Assembly (NCBI GenBank): GCA_030151365.1 | Contig: JASLDW010000078.1 | Location: forward strand, 1 to 11,355 | Direction of reading: 5' to 3' | DNA from: Lysobacter sp. | Lineage (GTDB): Bacteria > Pseudomonadota > Gammaproteobacteria > Xanthomonadales > Xanthomonadaceae | DNA: 11,355 nt | Shown: piece after piece, positions 5,956 through 11,355 of the stretch | Layout: each line of letters begins with the position of its first letter | Numbering within the stretch: the first letter of the stretch is position 1 | Made by a program: the position numbers and the translations under genes | The notes under the pieces: generated by a model | Told to the model about the DNA's origin: nothing | Databases searched by the model: none | The model's input: the letters and a program-made list of their open reading frames with translations, nothing else

Positions 5956-8402
5956 TGAATGGGGTCCGGATCGACGGTGTGTTGCCCCGATGACAGGGCT
6001 TCAGGTGGGACGAGATAGAGGTCGTCGCGGTAGTAGCCGAGGATAGCACGGCGCAAAACGCGCCTCGTGTCCTGTCCGGCCGAACCGAGTCCCTTCAGTT
6101 CGAACTCCAGCATGATGCCGTTGCGCAGATCGCCCTCGCGGGTGGCGACGTAGCGGCGGCCGACGATGCGAATGGCCACGCAGCAGCTGTCCCACTGCAC
6201 GCCGCCGACGATTTCCAGCGGCTTGACGGTGTGCTTCCAGGTGGTCTGGTCGCGCAGGGACACGTAATAGCGGCCGACGACGCTCCACGACGACGTGATG
6301 GGATACAGGAATTGCAGGTCGGACTGTTCCAGCAGGCCGCGGCGATAGCGGTAACTCAGGTTGACGACGCCGTCCTCGCCCCACAGGTAACGCGTGCGCA
6401 CCGAGACCAGATCGCGTTGCTTGGTCCGCGGATCCCACTGGTAGGACGCGCCCATGGTCCAGCGGTCGTTGAAGGCGTAATTGGCGTCGGCCACCCAGGC
6501 CGAACGCCCGCGCAGCAATGGCGTCTCGCCCGGCAGCGTCACCTTGGTGTCGCTGAGGTAGCGGATCTGGCCGATGCTGGCGGACAGCTTTTCGTGGCCG
6601 TCGGATTCGCGGTTCATGCGCGTGGTCAGCGCGAACGTCACCTGGTTGGCGTCGCTCTGGCGGTCGGCGCTGGAATAGCGGTTGTCGCGGAACAGCTGGC
6701 CCCAGCTGTAGGTCAGCAGGCCGGTATCGAAGACCGGCAACGCCGACTGGTCGCGGTAGGGCGTGTGCAGGTAGAACACGCGCGGCTCCAGCGTCTGCAC
6801 GTAGTCCTTGCCGCCCCAGCGCAGGTTGCGATCGAACTGGATGCCGCCGTCGAGCGACACGATCGGCAGGCTGCGGGTCGGGTTGCGCTTGACCAGCGGT
6901 TGCCAGACCGCGTCCGGCACCGTGTCGCGGTTCCATCCCTGCGCTGCATTGGCGGCGATGGCGCGGTCCTTCGCGTTGTCGTCGGCGAGATCGCCATCGA
7001 GCTGGTAGGCGGTGTAGCGCCAGGCCAGGGTCGGCGTCAGGAACCACCAGTTGCCCTGCAGCGGCATCGACACGAAGGGCTTGACGTCGAAGCGGCTGCC
7101 GCCGGGGATCCGCAGCGACGGACCGGTCTGGTTGAAGGTGCCGGCGGCGAAATTGCGGTAATTCTGGTGCTGGAAGCGCACGGCTTCGGCGTTGACGCCG
7201 GCGCGGAACAGAACGCCCACCGGCGTGTCGAGGTTGTAGGTGAGGCGCGGCAGGCGATCGTAGGGCAGCGACGCTTCGGTCAGGGTGTAGTCGGTGCGCA
7301 CCCAGTGGTCGGCGCTGATCGATGCATCCCAGTGATGGCCACGCCCGTACACGCCGACCTGGCTCATCGCCGAATACTGGGCGAGGCCGGCCGAACTGTT
7401 GTTGAAGTCCTCGAGGTAGCGCGGGTCGCTCAGCCATAGCAGGTTGACGCGCGCCTGCCAGTTGGGCGACAGGTTCTGGAACGCCTGGTAGGTGAGGCTG
7501 CCGCGCGCATCATCGTTGCGCAGCTTGTCGTTGGGCATCCACATCGCGCGGGCGACGCCGGAGCCGCTCTCGTTGAGATAGCGGAATTCGTTGTCCAGCG
7601 CCACGCCGCGTTCGGTCATGATGCGGGGGCTGATGGTGTCGTCGTAGTTCGGCGCGATATTGATGTAGATCGGCTGGCGCCAGTCGAAACCGTTGCGCTG
7701 GGTCTGCGAGATCGACGGGAACAGCAGGCCGGTGCGGCGGCGATCGTCGATCGGGAACTTGAACCAAGGGATGTAGGCCACCGGGACCTTGCCGACGCGG
7801 ATCTTGGCGTTGTGCGCCACCGCCATGCCCTCCTCGGTATCGACGTCGATGCGCGAAGCCTTGAGCTCCCAATCGCGCTTCTCCGGCGGGCAGGTGGTGT
7901 AGGTGGCGTCGTAGAGTTCGCCCTTGCTGCCGTTCAGGTCGATGCGGTCGGCGGTGCCATTGCCGCGATGGGACACGATCTGGTAGCGGATGTTGTCGAT
8001 GGTGTGGGTGTCGGCCGCCTGATTGCCCAGCGCCTTGTCGGCGAGGATGCGCATCTTCGGGTCCTGGTAGCGCACGTGGCCCTCGGCGACATAGGTGTCC
8101 TTGTCGCGGTCGTAGGTCACGTGGTCGGCGCCGAGGAACTGGTTGCCGCGGTTCAGCGCGACGTTGCCGTTGAACACCGGCATGTCGACCGTGCCGGTCT
8201 GCTCGTCGCCTTCCAGGGTGGTGTTCAGCTGCTTGCGCGGGGTGACTTTCTCGTCACCGGTCGGGGCGGTGTCGGTGAAGATCGGGACGGGATCCTTGGC
8301 CGGGCAACGCCCCCAGTCCAGCCGGTATTTTTCCGCGGCGTGGGCCGGCAGGGCCGCAGCGATGCACAACGACAGGGGCAAAAGGCGCGGGTGGGGGCGC
8401 AC
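5952..8402 (-). CDS. lptD: LPS-assembly protein LptD (outer-membrane LPS transporter)
   Basis: LptD with lipoprotein LptE inserts lipopolysaccharide into the outer leaflet; it is essential in most Gram-negatives. From the chosen GTG the product is 816 residues. Order: signal peptide (1-22, PLSLCIAAALPAHA), periplasmic LptA/OstA-like beta-jellyroll (about 35-205, with NQFLGADHVTYDRDKDTYVAEG) and C-terminal 26-strand barrel (about 210-816, starting YIPWFKFPIDDRRRTGLLFPS). All four disulfide cysteines are present: C33, C171 and the pair C740-C741 (WDSCC). GTG 8402 was chosen because AGGA lies 6 bases upstream and it puts the signal peptide at the N-terminus. The frame stays open to ATG 8513, but that would bury the signal peptide behind 37 extra residues and cross the msrB start. 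It is the first gene of its cluster, divergent from msrB. Confidence 0.95.
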   Translation of the reverse strand: MRPHPRLLPLSLCIAAALPAHAAEKYRLDWGRCPAKDPVPIFTDTAPTGDEKVTPRKQLNTTLEGDEQTGTVDMPVFNGNVALNRGNQFLGADHVTYDRDKDTYVAEGHVRYQDPKMRILADKALGNQAADTHTIDNIRYQIVSHRGNGTADRIDLNGSKGELYDATYTTCPPEKRDWELKASRIDVDTEEGMAVAHNAKIRVGKVPVAYIPWFKFPIDDRRRTGLLFPSISQTQRNGFDWRQPIYINIAPNYDDTISPRIMTERGVALDNEFRYLNESGSGVARAMWMPNDKLRNDDARGSLTYQAFQNLSPNWQARVNLLWLSDPRYLEDFNNSSAGLAQYSAMSQVGVYGRGHHWDASISADHWVRTDYTLTEASLPYDRLPRLTYNLDTPVGVLFRAGVNAEAVRFQHQNYRNFAAGTFNQTGPSLRIPGGSRFDVKPFVSMPLQGNWWFLTPTLAWRYTAYQLDGDLADDNAKDRAIAANAAQGWNRDTVPDAVWQPLVKRNPTRSLPIVSLDGGIQFDRNLRWGGKDYVQTLEPRVFYLHTPYRDQSALPVFDTGLLTYSWGQLFRDNRYSSADRQSDANQVTFALTTRMNRESDGHEKLSASIGQIRYLSDTKVTLPGETPLLRGRSAWVADANYAFNDRWTMGASYQWDPRTKQRDLVSVRTRYLWGEDGVVNLSYRYRRGLLEQSDLQFLYPITSSWSVVGRYYVSLRDQTTWKHTVKPLEIVGGVQWDSCCVAIRIVGRRYVATREGDLRNGIMLEFELKGLGSAGQDTRRVLRRAILGYYRDDLYLVPPEALSSGQHTVDPDPIQ

Positions 8403-8408
8403 GGGGCT

Positions 8409-8412
8409 TCCT
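8409..8412 (-). promoter_or_regulatory. Ribosome binding site of lptD
   Basis: AGGA on the minus strand lies 6 bases before GTG 8402. Together with the signal peptide position it decides the lptD start. Confidence 0.6.
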
Positions 8413-8444
8413 GAATGCCAAGTCGCGCTACTTTGCCGGATCGC

Positions 8445-8458
8445 TTGCCTGCGGGCAA
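8445..8458. repeat. Short inverted repeat between lptD and msrB
   Basis: TTGCC-TGCG-GGCAA is a perfect 5-base inverted repeat around a 4-base spacer. It lies 43 bases from the lptD start and 41 from the msrB start. It could be an operator half-site pair, but a repeat this short also occurs by chance. Confidence 0.3.
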
Positions 8459-8488
8459 TCAAGGCCGCACTTTCGTTCATGGACTGCT

Positions 8489-8492
8489 GGAG
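8489..8492 (+). promoter_or_regulatory. Ribosome binding site of msrB
   Basis: GGAG lies 7 bases before ATG 8500. It supports that start over the in-frame ATG at 8479, which would add seven residues and has no Shine-Dalgarno. Confidence 0.65.
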
Positions 8493-8499
8493 CATCGAC

Positions 8500-8928
8500 A
8501 TGGCCGAAACCACCCGTCACGACCCGCCACCGACCGATTCCGAGTTGCGGGAACGCCTGAGTCCCGAGCAATACGCGATCTGCCGCTGCTCGGCCACCGA
8601 GCGCGCATTCACCGGCAAATACTGGGATCACCACGAAGCCGGCAGCTATGCCTGCGTGGCCTGCGGGCAACCCCTGTTCGCCTCGACGGACAAATACGAT
8701 TCCGGCAGTGGCTGGCCGAGTTACGTACGCCCGATCGCCGATTCCGCCGTGGACGAGCACGCCGACGACAGCCATGGCATGCAGCGGGTGGAAGTGCGCT
8801 GCAGCCGCTGCGCGTCGCACCTGGGCCATGTGTTCCCGGATGGTCCGGCGCCGACCGGGCTGCGCTACTGCATCAATTCGGCGGCATTGGACTTCGAGCC
8901 GGAAGCCGATCCGGCTCAGTCGCGTTGA
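8500..8928 (+). CDS. msrB: Peptide-methionine (R)-S-oxide reductase MsrB
   Basis: MsrB reduces the R epimer of protein methionine sulfoxide, using thioredoxin to regenerate itself; cytoplasmic here, as no signal peptide is present. The protein is 142 residues from ATG 8500. It has FTGKYWDHHEAGSY (37-50), the structural zinc cysteines C52/C55 (CVAC) and C101/C104 (CSRC), SHGMQRVEVR (91-100), HLGHVFPDGP and the catalytic C124 (LRYCINSAALDF). The usual resolving cysteine (SGCGWPS in E. coli) is Ser70 here (SGSGWPS). C28 and C30 (AICRCSATE) are the candidates to replace it, consistent with the alternative MsrB subclass described for Xanthomonas. The frame is open far upstream (to 8143) but that part is the lptD antisense. 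It is divergent from lptD and overlaps the deacetylase gene tail to tail by 13 bases. Confidence 0.94.
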   Translation: MAETTRHDPPPTDSELRERLSPEQYAICRCSATERAFTGKYWDHHEAGSYACVACGQPLFASTDKYDSGSGWPSYVRPIADSAVDEHADDSHGMQRVEVRCSRCASHLGHVFPDGPAPTGLRYCINSAALDFEPEADPAQSR

Positions 8929-9842
8929 CCGCACAGGGCGGTGACGTGGGCGCGGGCGGACTCCGCCAGTGCCGGCAGGGCATAGCCGCCTTCCAGGGTC
9001 GAGACGATGCGGCCGCGGGCATGGCGCCCGGCGACCTCGACCAGCCGTTCGCTGATCCAGGCGAAATCGCGGGTCTCGAACAGGCCCTGCGCCAACGGGT
9101 CCTCGCGATGGGCATCGAAGCCGGCGGAAACCAGCAACAACTGCGGCCTGAAGGCATCGATGCGCGGGATCAGCACCTCTTCCCATAGCGTCCGCACCGC
9201 ACGGGCATTGGCCAGCGGTGGATATGGCGCATTGACGATGTTGCCGATGCCGGTCTCGCCGGCGTCGCCGGTACCGGGATAGAGCGGCGACTGGTGGGTG
9301 TCGACGAACAGCACGCGCGGATCCCGCTCGAAGATCGCCTGGGTTCCGTTGCCGTGATGGACGTCGAAGTCGGCGATGGCAATGCGTTCGATGCCGTTCG
9401 CCAGGGCATGCGCAGCGGCGATCGCGATGTTGTCGAACAGGCAGAAGCCCATCGCTTCGTTCGGCTCGGCGTGGTGGCCGGGCGGGCGCACCGCGCAGAA
9501 GGCACGGCGGTCATCGCCGGCCATCACCCAGTCGATCGCGGCAACGGTGGCGCCGGCGGCGCGCAATGCTGCTTCGGGGCTGCCGGGAGACAATGCGGTA
9601 TCGGGATCCAGCCATTCGATGTCGCTGCCCGCAGGTCCGGAGAGCACGCGATCGACCAGCGCGGGATGATGGACGCGCAGCAGGTGTTCGCGCGCGGCCA
9701 GTGGCGCGTCCTGCCAGTCGAGCGGCAGCGCCGATGCCTGCAGTGCATCGAGCACCGCGCGCAGTCGCCCGGGATGTTCGGCGTGACCGGCGCCGGTGTC
9801 GTGGTCGAGGCAGGCGGCGTGCGTGTAGACGCGGATGCTCAA
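8916..9842 (-). CDS. Histone deacetylase / acetylpolyamine amidohydrolase family hydrolase
   Basis: This is a zinc-dependent arginase-fold deacetylase of the bacterial HDAC group (acetylpolyamine amidohydrolase, HdaH, AcuC relatives). From the chosen TTG the product is 308 residues. Motifs: HPGRL (23-27), RPPGHHAEPNEAMGFC with catalytic H123-H124, zinc ligands D160 and H162 (DFDVHHGNGTQ) and D243 (SAGFDAHREDP), DTHQSPLYPGTG (181-192) and the oxyanion Tyr288 in LEGGYALPAL. All catalytic residues are present, so it should be active; the substrate (acetylpolyamine, acetyl-lysine or another acylamide) cannot be told. No ATG or GTG lies near the conserved N-terminus. TTG 9842 overlaps the preceding stop (TTGA), which fits coupled translation and gives SIRVYTHAACLDHD at the N-terminus. 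The frame runs open to 10163 but that part is the adenosyltransferase antiphase. Confidence 0.9.
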   Translation of the reverse strand: MSIRVYTHAACLDHDTGAGHAEHPGRLRAVLDALQASALPLDWQDAPLAAREHLLRVHHPALVDRVLSGPAGSDIEWLDPDTALSPGSPEAALRAAGATVAAIDWVMAGDDRRAFCAVRPPGHHAEPNEAMGFCLFDNIAIAAAHALANGIERIAIADFDVHHGNGTQAIFERDPRVLFVDTHQSPLYPGTGDAGETGIGNIVNAPYPPLANARAVRTLWEEVLIPRIDAFRPQLLLVSAGFDAHREDPLAQGLFETRDFAWISERLVEVAGRHARGRIVSTLEGGYALPALAESARAHVTALCGQRD

Positions 9843-10390
9843 CGCCGGCGCTCGTGCTGCCACAGCACCTCGCCATGGCCGCTGGCGCGCGCCAGCACCC
9901 GTGCCAGCACGAACAGCAGGTCGGAGAGGCGATTCAGATAGCGGACCGCCTGCGGACGCACCGCTTCCTCCCGTGCCAGCGCGACGGTTTCGCGCTCGGC
10001 GCGACGCACCACCGTGCGCGCGATGTGGCAGCGCGCGGCCGCTTCGCCGCCACCGGGCAGGATGAAATCCTTCAGCGGCGGCAGCGCTTCGTTGTAGTGG
10101 TCGAGTCGCTGCTCGAGGCGCTCGACATCGGCATCGTCGATGGCCGAGTGGCCGGGAATGCACAGTTCGCCGCCGAGATCGAACAGCTGGTGCTGGATCG
10201 AGGTCAGCAGGTCGCGGATATCGTCCGGCACGTCGCCGGCAAGCAGCAGGCCGATGCAGGAATTCGCCTCGTCCACCGTGCCGTAGGCGGCGACGCGCAG
10301 GGAATCCTTGCCGATGCGGCTGCCGTCGCCGAGACCGGTACTGCCATCGTCACCGGTCCTGGTGTAGATCTTCGAAAGGCGATTGCCCAT
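9839..10390 (-). CDS. PduO-type cob(I)alamin adenosyltransferase
   Basis: This enzyme transfers the adenosyl group of ATP to cob(I)alamin to form adenosylcobalamin (coenzyme B12). The protein is 183 residues, one PduO/CobO-type four-helix-bundle domain expected to form a trimer. Motifs: YTRTGDDGSTGLGDGSR (9-25, ATP-binding N-terminal strand), AAYGTVDEANSCIG (34-47, with the conserved Asp40), FILPGG (109-114), CHIARTVVRRAER (121-133) and RYLNRLSDLLFVLAR (150-164). It is the PduO type and not the BtuR/CobA P-loop type. It works in B12 assimilation or the last steps of synthesis. The ATG at 10390 has only a weak Shine-Dalgarno but fits the family N-terminus. It lies 21 bases after the membrane protein gene and overlaps the deacetylase start. 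No cobalamin riboswitch fits in the short gap. Confidence 0.94.
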   Translation of the reverse strand: MGNRLSKIYTRTGDDGSTGLGDGSRIGKDSLRVAAYGTVDEANSCIGLLLAGDVPDDIRDLLTSIQHQLFDLGGELCIPGHSAIDDADVERLEQRLDHYNEALPPLKDFILPGGGEAAARCHIARTVVRRAERETVALAREEAVRPQAVRYLNRLSDLLFVLARVLARASGHGEVLWQHERRR

Positions 10391-10411
10391 GCTCGGGGAA
10401 AACGAACGGGA

Positions 10412-10987
10412 TCACACCGTCCGTGCGCGCAGCGCCGGAACGCGGCGGCGCAGCAGTTCGAAACCGCCGAACAGCACGGCCGAATAGAGCAGGGTGCCGA
10501 GCACGGTCCACTTGAAGAACGGGATGCCGGCGGCATAGCAGGCCATCAGCCCCGCGCCATTCTTCGGATACATGGTGCCGCTGGCCCACACGCCGAAGTT
10601 GGTGACGAGGAAGAAGAAGATGGAGCCGGCCAGCGACCAGCCGAGCACGCGCGCGCCGCTGACGCGACCGCGCAGCGAGAATCCGGCGAATGTGGTCAGC
10701 GCGATGCAGGCGTAGACCAGCCAGAACGACAAATGGCCGACGTAATCGGCGTAGGTGCCGCCGTTGAGCAGGCCCAGCGCGACGTCGGACAGCAGCATCG
10801 CGACCAGCGGGATCCACAGCGCGGTGCGGCGCGAGGCGAAATAGGCGCCACCGAACAGGGCCATGGCTTCGACCGGCGAGAAATTCGGCGGATGCGGCAG
10901 CAGGCGGGTCAGCGCAGCGGCGGCGATCATCGCGGCAAGCGTCCACGGGCCGGCGGCGAGGGCGGAAGTCTGGTCGGTGCGGTTCAT
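10412..10987 (-). CDS. DUF6580-type integral membrane protein, putative transporter
   Basis: A 191-residue inner-membrane protein with about six hydrophobic segments (roughly 15-31, 38-51, 56-74, 86-104, 115-135 and 160-179). The conserved N-terminal block RLLPHPPNFSPVEAMALFGGAYF (28-50) is what I recognise as the DUF6580 family, annotated in databases as putative transport proteins. Its size and segment number resemble ECF-type substrate-binding (S) components. The neighbour immediately downstream makes adenosylcobalamin, so corrinoid uptake (BtuM-like) is a possible role; this is inference. Cysteines are C94 and C150. ATG 10987 was preferred to an in-frame TTG at 10996. No strong Shine-Dalgarno precedes either. 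It heads the three-gene unit, divergent from ubiH with 45 bases between. Confidence 0.8.
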   Translation of the reverse strand: MNRTDQTSALAAGPWTLAAMIAAAALTRLLPHPPNFSPVEAMALFGGAYFASRRTALWIPLVAMLLSDVALGLLNGGTYADYVGHLSFWLVYACIALTTFAGFSLRGRVSGARVLGWSLAGSIFFFLVTNFGVWASGTMYPKNGAGLMACYAAGIPFFKWTVLGTLLYSAVLFGGFELLRRRVPALRARTV

Positions 10988-11032
10988 CGGCTTCAACGGA
11001 AGATGGTGCGGAAGCCGTTAGCATAGCGCGTC
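10988..11032. promoter_or_regulatory. Divergent membrane-protein/ubiH intergenic region
   Basis: Only 45 bases separate the two divergent starts. The plus strand has the AT-richer patch TTAGCATAGC (about 11018-11027), but it is too close to the ubiH ATG for a usual leader and has no partner -35. No clear promoter or Shine-Dalgarno for ubiH is visible. Promoters must be compact, overlap the coding ends, or produce near-leaderless transcripts. Confidence 0.35.
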
Positions 11033-11355
11033 ATGCCTGATCACGCCCCCACAACGCCCGCTGCCGCGCTGCGCCGCCACGACATCGTCATCGTCGGTGG
11101 AGGGCTGGTGGGCGCCAGCCTGGCGATCGCCCTCGACAGCCTCGGGCTCGATGTCGCGATGGTGGAGGCCGCGCCCGCCGGTGCCTTGCCCGCGGTGTTC
11201 GACCAACGCAACCTCAGCTTCGCCGAAGCGACCTGCAATGCGCTCGTCAATTTAGGGGTATGGCGATTGCTGCGGTCGCCGGCAGGGCCGATCCGCCGCA
11301 TCCATGTCAGTCGTCGCGGCGATTTCGGGCGCGTCGAGCTCGACGCGCCCGAAAT
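11033..11355 (+). CDS. ubiH: 2-octaprenyl-6-methoxyphenol hydroxylase, N-terminal part (3' end outside window)
   Basis: UbiH is a flavin-dependent monooxygenase that hydroxylates C1 of the ring in aerobic ubiquinone biosynthesis. The visible 107 residues start MPDHAPTTPAAALRRHD and then show the Rossmann FAD-binding strand-turn-helix IVIVGGGLVGASLAIAL (18-34), E45 at the end of the second strand (binds the adenosine ribose), FDQRNLSFAEATCNAL (56-71, the family's FD-R--AL block), LGVWRLL (74-80) and HVSRRGDFG (91-99, the UbiH HVSDRGHFG block). The last block favours UbiH over the paralogues UbiF/UbiI. ATG 11033 lacks a clear Shine-Dalgarno. The reading frame stays open to the window end. Residues 97-107 are encoded by a perfect 34-base palindrome. 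Confidence 0.88.
   Translation, partial: MPDHAPTTPAAALRRHDIVIVGGGLVGASLAIALDSLGLDVAMVEAAPAGALPAVFDQRNLSFAEATCNALVNLGVWRLLRSPAGPIRRIHVSRRGDFGRVELDAPE
11322..11355. repeat. Perfect 34-base palindrome at the window end, inside ubiH
   Basis: The arm ATTTCGGGCGCGTCGAG (11322-11338) is followed at once by its exact reverse complement (11339-11355), with no spacer and no mismatch. The centre is GAGCTC. The palindrome touches the last base, so it may be longer outside. It is in frame with UbiH and reads DFGRVELDAPE. Confidence 0.9.

Larger units (their letters stand above)
8403..8499. promoter_or_regulatory. Divergent lptD/msrB intergenic region
   Basis: These 97 bases must hold the lptD promoter (minus strand) unless transcription enters from elsewhere, and probably also the msrB promoter (plus strand). 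I could not find a convincing sigma-70 pair on either strand, nor a good sigma-E site (GGAACTT/TCTRA), although lptD belongs to the sigma-E regulon in E. coli. A 14-base inverted repeat lies inside at 8445-8458. Confidence 0.45.

Noticed and set aside
4486..5958. 490-codon open frame on the plus strand, opposite surA
   Set aside because: It covers surA exactly in antisense. SurA on the other strand has a signal peptide and two parvulin domains; the plus-strand translation has no recognisable domain and low-complexity Arg/Ala/Gly/Asp content typical of high-GC shadows.
6231..7439. 402-codon open frame on the plus strand opposite lptD
   Set aside because: Antisense shadow of the LptD barrel, which is clearly conserved with intact cysteines.
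8403..8513. Extension of lptD to ATG 8513 (37 extra residues)
   Set aside because: It would place the signal peptide internally and overlap the msrB start; GTG 8402 has a Shine-Dalgarno and gives a normal signal peptide.
9843..10163. N-terminal extension of the deacetylase by 107 codons
   Set aside because: The extra part is Arg/Ala-rich out-of-frame reading of the adenosyltransferase gene, and the conserved deacetylase fold begins at the TTG.
9566..11026. 486-codon open frame on the plus strand
   Set aside because: It runs antisense through three well-supported minus-strand genes (deacetylase, adenosyltransferase, membrane protein) and has no family resemblance.
1..11355. Search for tRNA, CRISPR, insertion sequence, phage, toxin-antitoxin or riboswitch signals
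   Set aside because: None seen. All intergenic gaps are under 100 bases, and base composition and gene content are those of a core chromosomal region.

Overview
The window is ordinary, tightly packed chromosomal DNA of a high-GC gammaproteobacterium. Gene content, protein sequence character and gene order point to the Xanthomonadaceae/Lysobacteraceae (Lysobacter, Luteimonas or Thermomonas-like). Genus is an inference from remembered relatives, not from a search. Every gene has a recognisable family. No tRNA, rRNA, CRISPR array, insertion sequence or prophage is visible, and no gene-free stretch exceeds 100 bases.

Layout. (1) 1-1509, plus strand: the 3' end of lgt, then thyA and folA, forming one operon. 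ThyA makes dTMP and oxidises methylene-tetrahydrofolate to dihydrofolate; FolA reduces it back. (2) 1506-8402, minus strand: the classic lptD-surA-pdxA-ksgA-apaG-apaH cluster, in the same order as in E. coli and likewise converging on folA. Start and stop codons overlap or nearly touch at lptD/surA, surA/pdxA and pdxA/ksgA, so translational coupling is likely. LptD inserts LPS into the outer membrane and SurA is the periplasmic chaperone for beta-barrels such as LptD. PdxA makes vitamin B6, KsgA matures 16S rRNA and ApaH degrades Ap4A. (3) 8500-8928, plus strand: msrB, a methionine sulfoxide reductase, divergent from lptD. (4) 8916-10987, minus strand: a three-gene unit of a DUF6580-type membrane protein, a PduO-type cob(I)alamin adenosyltransferase, and a histone-deacetylase-fold amidohydrolase that starts at a TTG overlapping the previous stop. 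(5) 11033-11355, plus strand: the start of ubiH (ubiquinone biosynthesis), cut by the window end.

I found no convincing new multi-gene system. The observations most worth a second look are: a perfect 34-base palindrome forming the last bases of the window inside ubiH; loss of both signature histidines in the second, normally active parvulin domain of SurA; a MsrB whose usual resolving cysteine is serine, with a CxC pair upstream; the possible vitamin B12 link of the DUF6580 membrane protein; and two convergent gene pairs whose coding ends overlap, leaving no room for a terminator.
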